Source: Gracilaria domingensis | Lineage: Eukaryota > Rhodophyta > Florideophyceae > Gracilariales > Gracilariaceae | Length of the DNA: 40,739 nt | NCBI GenBank assembly: GCA_022539475.1 | Contig: VCMS01000218.1 | Location: 1 to 40,739 of the forward strand | Reading direction: 5' to 3' | In this document: positions 1 through 8,675 of the stretch, piece by piece | How the letters are laid out: each line of letters begins with the position of its first letter | How positions within the stretch are numbered: position 1 is the first letter of the stretch | Position numbers and translations under genes: made by a program | Notes under the pieces: generated by a model | The model's input: only the letters and a program-made list of their open reading frames with translations | The model's database searches: none | Told to the model about the DNA's origin: nothing

Positions 1-893
1 GGCTTCCTCGAAGTCGTCGCTAATCGGAGCTCACGAGTCCATTTTCTCGCACGAGATGGGGTGGGGCAGACTTGTCGCAGCACGGTTCGGCATTACCTGA
101 ACGTTTTAGGAGTTTTCGTCAGTTCAATATCCGGTTTCGCGTGAATGCCCACATTGAACCCTGCCGCATGACTCATATCCGATATCGGTTTCTATAGCAC
201 TCCGAAAAGTTCTGAATCGTGCAGGCAACTCACCGGAGTCAGAATTAGATACAGTATCCATCCGTATCTCATAAAACTCTATCCAGTTCCGCATCTGATC
301 AACCCGTAATCTATAGAGGCTATCGTGGGTGCATATGGTTTCGAGGTCTGTCAAAACTTCCTAGCCAGTATTCGGAGGTTTGTATCGCATTCATCGCCCA
401 AGGTCTCCACCAATTTAGTAGTACTGCTCTGTGCCACATCTTGTGTGTGGAATCGAGTACTCTGGCTTGGCCGGCATAAGCGAACTGCCGTGTCTCTAGG
501 GCTGTATACTTCAACGTGTGCATATTCATGTAAATGTATGGTTTCACCATGTGCTGAACGTTTTTGTATCCAAGATGAGCCGCAAAACAATTCTATGCCC
601 ATACGACCTCACTGATAGCAAATCCAGTTGATTGCAGTTGTCTTTGGAAAACGACGTAAAGTGGGTATGTACACAGATGGTGCATGGTTCAGTTTTCGTT
701 TCTTTTTCGGTTGTTTCTTCTTCATCATTCTGATCTTGTGGTTCTCTCCCATTATGTGGCCAAGGTATGATAAGTATATAACGACCCCAAATGGGTCCAC
801 AGCTGTTGGTGGGATAAACACTGTCGTCTTCAGAACCTGCTTTTTCCTGGTCATGAAATATCCAACCAGGAATCGCACCGGTAGGTATATACC
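1..893. other. Flank without recognisable gene
   Basis: No reading frame here has a recognisable domain, and overlapping frames on both strands are of similar length, which is typical of non-coding DNA. The frame of the reverse-strand ORF ending at 894 continues past its stop codon to about 609. That continuation includes a lysine-rich stretch, so it could be a decayed 3' extension of that ORF. I see no repeats or RNA genes. Confidence 0.4.
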
Positions 894-1280
894 TTATCCA
901 TGGAGAGAGGAAATAATCGCGGGGTCTTTGGTCATCATCTCCGTCCTTCTTGTCAGAAGCTTCGTCACAAGGTAACGTTGCTCTACAGGTTTGTTATTCA
1001 CCACACTGTTTCGCAGCTGCTGCCGTGTCAAGTTCTGCAGGTTCTTGGAATTAGTGGCCTCCTCAAACATCTGCCTTGCCTCCGGAATATCCTTATAGTT
1101 CTCGGCGCAGAACTCTATAAGCCCTCTAAACCCCACGTCCCCTGGCCGATCAGGGCCTCCATCGCTGTTTGCCAAAGCATCGCGAAGAACCAAGAAAAGT
1201 GTCACATATGTATGGAACGCCGGAGGCGGAGCACTCATGTCGATAGGATTTATCTCCTCTCCATCATCGATGGAATCCAT
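894..1280 (-). CDS. Hypothetical acidic/amphipathic protein, 128 aa
   Basis: I do not recognise this protein. The frame encodes 128 residues with an acidic start (MDSIDDGEE), a mixed hydrophobic and charged centre, and a basic C-terminal third rich in K, R, N and Q. There is no signal peptide, membrane segment or known motif. Its start lies about 20 bases from the inverted end of the foldback element beginning near 1303, so an insertion may have cut it from an upstream exon or promoter. The frame stays open for another ~95 codons after its stop, which may mean a nonsense-broken longer gene. Overlapping forward frames are equally long, so this is only a weak coding call. Confidence 0.3.
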   Translation of the reverse strand: MDSIDDGEEINPIDMSAPPPAFHTYVTLFLVLRDALANSDGGPDRPGDVGFRGLIEFCAENYKDIPEARQMFEEATNSKNLQNLTRQQLRNSVVNNKPVEQRYLVTKLLTRRTEMMTKDPAIISSLHG

Positions 1281-1659
1281 CGCTTCAGCGCAAAGAACGG
1301 AGGCGAGACTTTAAATGGCGACTTAGGCTGGGCACCCCCGCTTTTGGCAGCTCCTCCTAGCGCACTGCCAGTCTCGCCCGTGTCTGTGTCCGCTCCCTTC
1401 TGGGGTCGGTGTCCGTGCCGCTTTGAGCGGGTGCGATAGCGTCGCGTGTCGGCCACGTCGCGATTCGGAGCTATTGCAAAGGTCGCGTATTGTGCTAATA
1501 GTCGCGGACTAAGTGGATGTGAAGTGCTAGTTTTCTCTAGTTTGATATATGTGCACGGCGTGTGCAGCGAAATCACTGCCGGAAGTGCCGAGGGGAGTCT
1601 TTTGGGAGGTCTCCGGAGGGTGCCAGAATGTGGCCAGAACGTGCCCACGGGCGGGGGGT

Positions 1660-1693
1660 CGGTCGTGTTAGGGTAGGTACCCTAACACGACCG
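1660..1693. repeat. Perfect 16-bp palindrome containing TTAGGG/CCCTAA
   Basis: CGGTCGTGTTAGGGTA (1660-1675) is followed after GG by its exact reverse complement (1678-1693). A second, imperfect version lies at about 1764-1799. Both sit within the central spacer of the foldback element. The TTAGGG hexamers are single, not tandem, so this is not a telomere array. Confidence 0.75.
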
Positions 1694-1799
1694 GACCCCC
1701 CCGCGGGCATAGAATCGCGCAATTTTCAAAAATCGCCCAAAACGTGCCCGCGGGAGGAAGGTTCCGGTCGTGTTAGGGTACCTCCCCTAGCACGACCGA

Positions 1800-1816
1800 C
1801 CCCCCCCCCCCCCCCC
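1800..1816 (+). repeat. 17-base cytosine homopolymer
   Basis: An unbroken run of 17 C follows the second TTAGGG-bearing palindrome in the foldback element. Long C runs are prone to replication slippage and to sequencing error, so its exact length is uncertain. Confidence 0.85.
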
Positions 1817-2926
1817 GCCCGCGGGCACGTTTTGGGCACATTCTGGCGCCTTTTCGGAACCTCCCAAAACACACCCCCCGGCACTTCCTGTACCCACTGC
1901 GTCACCTCAGTGGACCATCCCGTCTTCTCCACCCTCCAGAAACTCCCTAATTTTCACGCGCATCACACCTACCCTAGGGAAGAGGATGGTGTCGAGAGTC
2001 AATGATGTGGGGGACTCTATGCATTCTGCGCTATGTTCCATGACGAGGGCTGATATACTGGATGCACCGCCGATGTCCCGGAGGCCGCCCCTGGCGCAGC
2101 AATACTTAAGAGCGCCATCGATAGCAGTCTTTTGTAGTCTAGTGGTAAACTATGAAGCAACTTATCACTTTCAGTAAACTGATCTTTACGGCAGTCATCC
2201 ACTGTACATGACGCAATTCCATCCCGGAGCCGTAAGTTCGTTACGCGCATGCAGCCCATCGGAGGGCCGCCGCTGTGCTCGCCAGCGACCGCGCGCAACA
2301 ACAGTCTCACTCCGAACCCACGACACCGACCGCTGCTGACACCAGGGAGTTAGGGAGCATTGCAAGGATGGAGAAGACGCGTTGGTGCATTAAGGTGAGG
2401 CGGTGGGTGCCGGAAGTGCCGGGAGGAGTGTTTTGGAAGGTCTCCGGATGGTGCCAGAATGTGCCCAAAACGTGCCCGCTGACGAAAGCGGGGGTGCCCA
2501 GCGTGAGTCGCCATTTAAAGGCTCGCCTTCGTTCTTGTATCGTCCAGAGCGAGCGTATTGTTGATATACACCTTTCACTGCAAAAGCTGTTCAACATGAA
2601 CCAGACTTGTGTTCGAAAGCGTACGCAAAGCGTGACTCCTCGCACTCGGTGGAGCACTCGATCATTGCAAGGTGGAATGCCGGTTTCTCTGCAGATAGAT
2701 ATTGAGAATGAAGGAAAGGTGATATTCGGGGCGTTGTTGCATGGAATTGGAAGTTTTCTACGTCGCGAGTTGAACGGGAAGCAATTGGACCCAGGTCTTG
2801 TGGTGTATCATTTCATAATATTCTCATCAGTCGAAACGGTCAGACGTTCTACCCTTACCGGGCGGAGGGCCTGGATCTTTCAAAAACATCCAGGATCTCC
2901 GGACGGCCGCTCCTTGGGATGAGAAA

Positions 2927-4114
2927 ATGATGGAACCGGTGGCAGCCAGCATTCCGGCGTCCAAGCGACGAACGCTGAGCGCTATGAGTGAGGTGATGAC
3001 GCCCACAAGCCGCATGGAGCCAATTAGAAGTTCATCAACACCGAGAGGTAGCATATCAGTAGCACCTCCGCGGGCCAGTGCGTCCTCTGTTACGAAGCGG
3101 AAAATGGAGACGAGATCATCCCCAGCTACGAAACGGACAGGCCAAACAAAGTCCGCATCCGCTACGAAGCCCACTGCGTCGAGAAGGGCATCTCCTGCGA
3201 TGAATCAGACCGTGGACACGAGGGAAACTTCTCCGTCAAAACAGACGGTTCAGCACGGGACTGCTGTGCGAGAAGAGGAAGATGAGATCATAAAAGGTCC
3301 CCTTCTAGACGCGGATGCGCAATCCACACAACGAGCTGGTCCATCTGTACCCCAAACTGCACCACAAAGTGCGGAGCAGCAGGACGATGACATTGTGCTT
3401 CTGTCCACAAGAATGGCACGTTCAAGTGTTTCTGGCGAGCGGTCTGGAACACAAGGGACACCTACTCGGAGCAAGATGTACAGACGAATTCGTCAGAAGG
3501 TCCCAAAGGTGAACCTCAATCACTACTGGATGGTTGCTGTTACTGTTGACATCACTCTCGTGGACACTCCGCCCAATTTACTCCGTGGAGTAGGTAAACG
3601 CCACGTTGAAGCCCTTGTGAAGAGTATGGAGGAGCGGGGGATATTGCAGTCGATGGGTTCCCCAGTGGTGGCCTTACAAGATGCTACTACGGGAGAGAGG
3701 GATACTGACAAGGGACGTCTAACAAAGAAGTGCTTCATTGTAGATGGTGTGCATCGTCTGAAAGCTATACAATATTTGGCAGCGACTGGTGCACCGAAGT
3801 GGAAGCGATTAGCCAAGTTTTGGCGTTGCAATCTGCTGATACGAAGAGATGGGAGGCTCATTGGGATGAAGGAATCGTTATGTGTTGCTTCGTACCTCAA
3901 AGCGTCGACGAGTATCATGCGAAGGATGATGTTTGCAGACAAGATACCCTCTATAGTTAGTATGGTCGCCATTCTATTTGAAGATGTTGAGGGGGTGACG
4001 CCGACAGACGTGGATCCTGCAGAAGTGACGGAAGTGTTGAAGGAGAGCCAACTGATTGGGATTGTGACAGTATCTGAGATATGCCAATGTCGCCCTGCGA
4101 CTCATGTCTCGTGA
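2927..4114 (+). CDS. ParB-like domain segment of fusion gene
   Basis: This frame encodes 395 residues. Residues 1-110 are rich in K, R, S, T and A, with recurring ATK-type motifs, and look like a disordered DNA-binding tail. Residues 115-155 are acidic and glutamine-rich. Residues about 203-300 resemble the ParB/sulfiredoxin-like fold: a stretch like RHVEALVKSMEERGIL, as in the ParB helix before the beta strand, followed by VDGVHRLKAI (residues 272-281), matching the family's DGHHRLxA signature. ParB-fold proteins bind DNA or CTP, or act as nucleases or kinases; which applies here is unknown. The last ~15 residues are out of frame because of the deletion near 4065, and the true protein continues in the next frame. 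Confidence 0.6.
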   Translation: MMEPVAASIPASKRRTLSAMSEVMTPTSRMEPIRSSSTPRGSISVAPPRASASSVTKRKMETRSSPATKRTGQTKSASATKPTASRRASPAMNQTVDTRETSPSKQTVQHGTAVREEEDEIIKGPLLDADAQSTQRAGPSVPQTAPQSAEQQDDDIVLLSTRMARSSVSGERSGTQGTPTRSKMYRRIRQKVPKVNLNHYWMVAVTVDITLVDTPPNLLRGVGKRHVEALVKSMEERGILQSMGSPVVALQDATTGERDTDKGRLTKKCFIVDGVHRLKAIQYLAATGAPKWKRLAKFWRCNLLIRRDGRLIGMKESLCVASYLKASTSIMRRMMFADKIPSIVSMVAILFEDVEGVTPTDVDPAEVTEVLKESQLIGIVTVSEICQCRPATHVS

Positions 4115-5168
4115 GGGAATGCTGACCCATTTCGAGGATATATGTGAGACTGTGAGTGACATATGTATCACACATCTGTCCCATACTCCGCTATATGTCT
4201 TGGATGCCGAGGAGTTTTCCTTCATTCTTGATTGTCTTCATATGTTTCTATTGAAGGGCAAGTCGACGAAGACAAAGCAATGGAAAAGCTTTGAGGAGGT
4301 TCAAGGTTTCTTTTATGATAGAGCAGTGTCTCTGTTCCGCGCGGCTCGAGCAGTGAGGAATGAACTGAACGAGGAAGAGTCGATGGAAGTGTTCCTGAAA
4401 CGCGAAGTCAGTCTTTCTGCTCTATCGAATGAAGATGACGTTGAAGACCCAGACATCAACGCAGCTGTGTATCAGTTCTTTTTGGGACAAGTTGTGAACT
4501 TCAACACATTGCCGCGTGTTCGGAGCAGGACGAACTCAATTAGAACTGCCACGACTTCCGTTCAGAATCGATTGCAGACGATGCTCAAGGTAGTTTCGCC
4601 CCCCGCACCAGTGAAGCAGTCCGTGACGAAGAGGAGGACCTCCGCTGCTGCTGCTGCAACATCTGTCAGTGAAGAAGGGGAGCCGCGAAGAAGTGCACGA
4701 GAACGGGCGCAGGTGAGTTATAGAGAAATTGAGCACGGCCGAAATCGAGGCGCCGTAGAAGTTCTGGATAGCTCTGATGAAGAACAGCGGGCTCCGCCGA
4801 GGAAGAAACAGAGAAAGACTTTCACACAACAGATGAGATCTACTCTGAACAGCATGACACCGGATGACCTGATGTCTCAAATAAATGAACATGTGCTGAG
4901 AGGAAGGTCGATGAAGGTTCAGTTCGTGGCATTGGAAGAGAGAGGGAATGCAGAGACCGCAAGCAGTTCTGCTTTTGTGGGTGACGAAGAGCTTCTTGCT
5001 GTGACAGTTCCACGGGTTGTCACCGTCGAGAAAGATGCTGCGCCAGACGATCAGCAAGAGAAAGGTGGGGGGCCAATTGATGACGAGCTACCTACAGCTC
5101 TTCCGGAATCTGAGGAGCACGGACTTATTCGAGGAGACCCATATGATGGCCCACCGAACCCATCATGA
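4104..5168 (+). CDS. Charged linker segment of fusion gene
   Basis: This 354-residue frame has no recognised catalytic motif. The first ~120 residues are mixed helical and probably folded. After that come low-complexity stretches: basic and Ser/Thr-rich, then a basic patch like PPRKKQRK that could be a nuclear localisation signal, then an acidic Glu/Asp/Pro-rich end. The UGA stop at 5166 is Trp (UGG) in the right arm, where the frame runs straight into the oxygenase-like part. The apparent start at 4104 is therefore an internal methionine exposed by the upstream frameshift, not a true gene start. Confidence 0.5.
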   Translation: MSREGMLTHFEDICETVSDICITHLSHTPLYVLDAEEFSFILDCLHMFLLKGKSTKTKQWKSFEEVQGFFYDRAVSLFRAARAVRNELNEEESMEVFLKREVSLSALSNEDDVEDPDINAAVYQFFLGQVVNFNTLPRVRSRTNSIRTATTSVQNRLQTMLKVVSPPAPVKQSVTKRRTSAAAAATSVSEEGEPRRSARERAQVSYREIEHGRNRGAVEVLDSSDEEQRAPPRKKQRKTFTQQMRSTLNSMTPDDLMSQINEHVLRGRSMKVQFVALEERGNAETASSSAFVGDEELLAVTVPRVVTVEKDAAPDDQQEKGGGPIDDELPTALPESEEHGLIRGDPYDGPPNPS

Positions 5169-5198
5169 TGCGGGTATGTCAGGCTGAGACCGCAGGAA

Positions 5199-6506
5199 TT
5201 GCAAGGGAAGAACGTAGTTGAGCACAAGGACCCTTGGCCCAGAGTCATTCACTTGCCGAAGTCACATAGGTCGGAGCTGCTAAGTGTCTCGGATCTCAGA
5301 GATGTACACCATCTTGTGTTTTGGCAAGCTGCAAGGGCTGAACATCACCTACGGGCGGAGATATTTGGTATGCAGTATCCTCGTACTCGGCCGACAGGTA
5401 TGGATGATGAAGAGGTGCTGTGGATTGCTGCGAAGGAGCATGAAGAAGTTGGGCAAATGTTCTTGGCCCGAATGCAAGCTGAGCTTAGGCAGAATGGATA
5501 TTGCGTGCTTGATGGCTTTGCGACGGATAATGGTGTCCCTAAATGGGAGGAGTTAGAAGAAGTTCGGGAGCTCGGAGATGTGTCGGGGAAGTTGGTGGAC
5601 TTCTTCGGGAATGAGTATGGAGCGATGCCGGATATACGGAAAGAAGAGGAACAGAAGTCGTTTGTTCAAATCATCAACGATGATGAAGGATGGAAGGACG
5701 GGAGCGATGGACCATTTGAGGGGAGAGTGATGTCAACACGTTGGGGTACGGTGGAGAAGCCGGAGGATAATGAGGAGCTCAGGTGGGTTGTAAGGTCGCG
5801 TGCTTTACTTGATGTTCGAATGGGTACAATTGCTGCGGCTTTAAGACTATGGGTCAATGAAAGGGAAGCTGTGAAGATGTACACTCCGAAAACTGGTGGT
5901 CGATTTTTGGGGACCACGAGAAAGTGCAAGCGCCAGACGCTGCACACCGACTTCAGTGGTCTAGTTACGAAGGAAACAATGAATACTGGTATCCCCGGAT
6001 TCTTTGTAATGGCTTCTGCGAAAGAGGGCTTTCCTCTCTGGGTGAGCACTGGAAGCCGTCAACTGGTGGGGATGAACAACCAACAGTTGCGAGTGATGTC
6101 GGAGGTGTATCCAGCGAAGAAGATAATCATCCCATCGTACTCTGTATTCGTGGGCCGTGGTGATGTGACACATGCTGGAGCAAATGGGAAGGACAAGTTG
6201 GATAGGCCTGAGTCTATGGATTTGCTTGTTAGATACCACATGTACATGGTACCAGAGGGCTACGCACTACCTGATGCTGTTCATCGGGTACGGGATTTCC
6301 GACCCACGTTTGTCAATGGTGACGAGGAGGAGGAGGCCGAGGATGAACTGTTGTCCGATAAGGAGGGTGGGGCGGTTGACATGGAAGAAGACCAAGTGGT
6401 CGTGGAGATTGGTGTGGAAGCGGACGAAGGTAGAACCGAAGTGCTCGAGAGCAGTATTGATGACGATTTACCAACAATGAGGCTGCGAGCGCCTCGAAGT
6501 GGATGA
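5199..6506 (+). CDS. 2OG-Fe(II) oxygenase-like domain segment of fusion gene
   Basis: This 435-residue frame carries the hallmarks of a double-stranded beta-helix 2-oxoglutarate/Fe(II) oxygenase: an HxD pair (H249, D251, in QTLHTDF), a distal histidine in GDVTHAGA (H325), and an arginine in LLVRYHMYM (R345) where the 2OG-binding Arg is expected. The spacing is plausible, and the PSYSVFVGRGDVTHAGA stretch matches the family pattern of IPxGD-like strand then HAGA. Family members hydroxylate proteins, nucleic acid bases or small molecules; the substrate here is unknown. About 70 C-terminal residues are very acidic. The annotated start is simply the first Met after the UGA at 5166. Confidence 0.65.
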   Translation: MQGKNVVEHKDPWPRVIHLPKSHRSELLSVSDLRDVHHLVFWQAARAEHHLRAEIFGMQYPRTRPTGMDDEEVLWIAAKEHEEVGQMFLARMQAELRQNGYCVLDGFATDNGVPKWEELEEVRELGDVSGKLVDFFGNEYGAMPDIRKEEEQKSFVQIINDDEGWKDGSDGPFEGRVMSTRWGTVEKPEDNEELRWVVRSRALLDVRMGTIAAALRLWVNEREAVKMYTPKTGGRFLGTTRKCKRQTLHTDFSGLVTKETMNTGIPGFFVMASAKEGFPLWVSTGSRQLVGMNNQQLRVMSEVYPAKKIIIPSYSVFVGRGDVTHAGANGKDKLDRPESMDLLVRYHMYMVPEGYALPDAVHRVRDFRPTFVNGDEEEEAEDELLSDKEGGAVDMEEDQVVVEIGVEADEGRTEVLESSIDDDLPTMRLRAPRSG

Positions 6507-6832
6507 GAATGAGATGATTAGTAAATTATGAGTGTCTTGCGAGTATTAAGAGTAGTATACTACTACATATGAACATAGAAAAGGTGCGGCAGGCTGGTAA
6601 TTGAACAAATGTCATACCTCTTTGGTCCAGTTGCGTCTAATTGCAACATGCAACATGCTCGGTATCGTTAACATCATTGGTGGCACCATTCAATTCGCAA
6701 TTGAACATGAAACGCCCTACCACTTCTGAAACTGCACTTAAGGTTGCTTTGAAGAGAAGTATGAAACTGAGAAGTCTATGCAGTTCCTGTCTATGCGGTA
6801 CTTGTGGCAGTATGGTAATTGTATCAGGAAAA

Positions 6833-7672
6833 ATGGCAGAAGAACAGAGAGACTTGGCGGAAATTTCACCCAATACCTTGTCTAAGTTCATATTTGCCAA
6901 TGGTTACGGTATATTAAGTTCCGTTGCTGGAACGTTGAGAAGAGAAGGAGAGTCAATTCCAGAGAAAGTTGTGAAGTGTATGAAGTTCATTGACGAACGT
7001 GTTGGTTTCGGACCTGTCAGAGGGGGTGATGTGGGCGACGTGGAGGAGAAAATGGAAGGACTCGGATACTATAAGTTTGGTGTCTCGGCGAATCATGGAG
7101 CTTTCCTCCGTTTCTCTGACGAGGTAGATATTAAGGCTGCATTCAATGATCACACCTTTGACCACACTGTTGACGGACTACTGTTCCTGGCAAGGGATTT
7201 GAATAGGAGGCATGGTATTGTGAATGATGATGAGAAGGGGTTCGTGGAGACCAGAAGTGATAGTGGCCTTCCAAATTTCGTGTACAACAAACTGTGGCAG
7301 TGGAGAGAAGAAGTGGATTCTGCTATTGGTAACCTGTCGCAGAAGGTGGATGAGTTTGTTTTTTATCCCGGCGATAAAAATTGCGAAATTGTGGACAAGC
7401 GATACACAAAAGGAAGCGGAGGAGCAAATCTTGTGGATAATGAATCGAGATTTACTGATACGGATGACGTCGTGACGTTCGGAAGTGCTTTAAGCGACGG
7501 TCCTTTGCATGAGGTAGGCGTGTATGGCGTTCACGTCAAAGAAGATTGTATCCCGGGTGGAGTACACAACCTGTTCGAAAGCGTGGAGGATGTACATTCT
7601 ACATTTTTGTGGGTGGCTCTGTTGTACGGCTACGAGGAGAAGCAGCACGATAAAAACCACCATGAATCATAA
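6833..7672 (+). CDS. HAD-like protein lacking catalytic Asp, left copy
   Basis: This 279-residue protein is a paralogue of the convergent HAD phosphatase next door and aligns with it end to end. In motif I the neighbour reads SDIDGT, while this copy reads SSVAGT. The nucleophilic Asp is Ser and the general acid/base Asp is Ala. Motif II (TGRD in the intact family) reads RGGD. The motif III lysine (TKGSGGANLVD) and a degenerate motif IV (GSALSDGPL) remain. It should therefore lack HAD phosphotransferase activity but may keep the fold. I chose the Met at 6833 because it aligns with an internal Met of the neighbour; the frame is open back to 6641. It ends 52 bases from the neighbour's stop. Confidence 0.65.
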   Translation: MAEEQRDLAEISPNTLSKFIFANGYGILSSVAGTLRREGESIPEKVVKCMKFIDERVGFGPVRGGDVGDVEEKMEGLGYYKFGVSANHGAFLRFSDEVDIKAAFNDHTFDHTVDGLLFLARDLNRRHGIVNDDEKGFVETRSDSGLPNFVYNKLWQWREEVDSAIGNLSQKVDEFVFYPGDKNCEIVDKRYTKGSGGANLVDNESRFTDTDDVVTFGSALSDGPLHEVGVYGVHVKEDCIPGGVHNLFESVEDVHSTFLWVALLYGYEEKQHDKNHHES

Positions 7673-7679
7673 AAGGGTA

Positions 7680-7718
7680 TTGAGATATATAAGACCCTTT
7701 TATTACTGATATCTCATA
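7680..7718. terminator. Inverted repeat between convergent HAD genes
   Basis: TGAGATAT (about 7680-7687) and ATATCTCA (about 7711-7718) are inverted across the 52-bp gap between two convergent stop codons. The pairing is short, but it lies where both transcripts must end. The right arm has a related sequence. A role in 3'-end formation is inference only. Confidence 0.3.
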
Positions 7719-7724
7719 TCCTAG

Positions 7725-8675
7725 TTAAGTATTACAGTCATCGTAGCACTTGAAACAAATTCCAAGAGCGTTTCTAAACCATTGACACTTGCATTTTCTG
7801 TACCCGTACAGTTCTGCCACTCTTCTGATGGTCTCATGCTCGTCCTCCACCCCATCAACAAGATATGTTACCGCTGGTGGAGGGTCGTCTCCCTTCACAT
7901 GAACTGCGAGGGTTGCCATTTCATATAGAGGACCATCATTGGAAGCATTCCCGAAAGCAACGATTAAATTTGTGTTGAACTGGGGGTCGTTTTCAACCAA
8001 GGCTAGCTCCCAACTATTTTTCTTGAAACGAATGTCCCCTATGTCACAGTTTTCATCTTGAGGGTACGCAACCAGGTTCGGAAAGGATGTCACCACTTTT
8101 GAAATACCGCAGTTAACTTCTGTTTTCCACTTCGACAGTCCATTGTACGTGAAGTTAGGGAGTCCACTGTCTTTTCTAGTGCTCACAACTGCTTGTTGAC
8201 GATCTTCGTGAAGTCCGTGCGATTCATTTAAGGAGAGTGCAAGTCTCTCAAGTTCGGCTGCACATCTTTCGTAGCCTTCCCTGTCAAGGTCTTGATCAAT
8301 TTCGGTACCATTGTATAATCTCACCCGTGCGCCTTGGTTTCCAGAGATGTCAAAATTGTAGCCACCCAGGTGCTCCATGAAACTCTCGGCATCCTCTATA
8401 TCTCGCCCAATAGCAATTCCAAAACCAACGCGTGCATTGATGTACTTCATACATTTGACTGTTTCGGCAGGAATTTTGTCCCCAGCTCTTTTCAGAGTAC
8501 CGTCAATATCACTAATCACGGCGTAGCCATTTTCGAATATTTCGTTAGCCAGCTGCTGAGGAGTTACTTCTTGGGCTCTAACTTCTGAGTTATACATGTT
8601 TTGAAAGCTTTCGAAAGGGTTCGTTTTGCAAATGGGTGTGAGTATACGAATGAGAAGGATGTGATTGATGGTCAC
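7725..8675 (-). CDS. HAD-superfamily phosphatase (Cof/type IIB-like), left copy
   Basis: This 316-residue frame is predicted to be a HAD hydrolase that removes phosphate from a small sugar- or nucleotide-type substrate; the substrate is not predictable. Motif I is SDIDGT (D56 nucleophile, D58). Motif III is a Lys near 219 ahead of ELALVE, as in Cof-type HADs. Motif IV is GNASND (N243 and D247; many relatives have GDxxND). GNQGARV after motif II is also typical. In motif II this copy has IGRD where the right-arm copy has TGRD, so the conserved Ser/Thr is lost and activity may be reduced. An internal Met at residue 27 is an alternative start, because the first 25 residues are poorly conserved in character. 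The C-terminus is Cys-rich (CKCQ...CFKCYDDC). Confidence 0.75.
   Translation of the reverse strand: MTINHILLIRILTPICKTNPFESFQNMYNSEVRAQEVTPQQLANEIFENGYAVISDIDGTLKRAGDKIPAETVKCMKYINARVGFGIAIGRDIEDAESFMEHLGGYNFDISGNQGARVRLYNGTEIDQDLDREGYERCAAELERLALSLNESHGLHEDRQQAVVSTRKDSGLPNFTYNGLSKWKTEVNCGISKVVTSFPNLVAYPQDENCDIGDIRFKKNSWELALVENDPQFNTNLIVAFGNASNDGPLYEMATLAVHVKGDDPPPAVTYLVDGVEDEHETIRRVAELYGYRKCKCQWFRNALGICFKCYDDCNT

Larger units (their letters stand above)
1303..2526. mobile_element. GC-rich foldback element with ~42-bp inverted ends
   Basis: The segment at 1303-1345 is closely mirrored by the reverse complement of 2485-2526, with both ends sharing a core like TTTAAATGGCGACT and GGGCACCCCCGCTTT. 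Inside are three copies of a GC-rich unit in alternating orientation: 1576-1659 (+), about 1808-1960 (-) and about 2340-2480 (+). Each carries the string CCAGAATGTG followed by a CGTGCCC motif. No transposase frame is visible. This architecture fits a foldback or MITE-like non-autonomous element, possibly nested. It sits just outside the left arm of the large inverted repeat, whose right copy runs off the window, so I cannot tell whether the element belongs to that duplication. Confidence 0.5.
2596..6506 (+). pseudogene. ParB-like/2OG-oxygenase-like fusion gene, left copy, broken
   Basis: Comparison with the right arm shows that three adjacent frames here (2927-4114, 4104-5168, 5199-6506) are pieces of one gene of roughly 1,200 codons. 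The first break is about 8 bases missing near 4063-4067 relative to the right arm. The second is a UGA at 5166-5168 where the right arm has UGG (Trp). A stretch upstream of 2927 (about 2596-2925) is also shared by both arms and may hold the original N-terminus. It reads on without a break into the MMEPV start in the right copy but is one base out of frame in the left near 2884. The domain order is a basic Ser/Thr-rich tail, a ParB-like domain, a charged linker, and a 2OG-Fe(II)-oxygenase-like domain with an acidic tail. I know of no named family with this arrangement. Confidence 0.7.

Noticed and set aside
1668..1685. Telomere repeat remnant (TTAGGG/CCCTAA)
   Set aside because: Only single hexamers inside a palindrome, with no tandem array.
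4536..5057. 173-aa reverse frame, mirrored at 38502-38846
   Set aside because: Antisense of the fusion-gene linker; the sense strand aligns in frame between arms and joins known domains.
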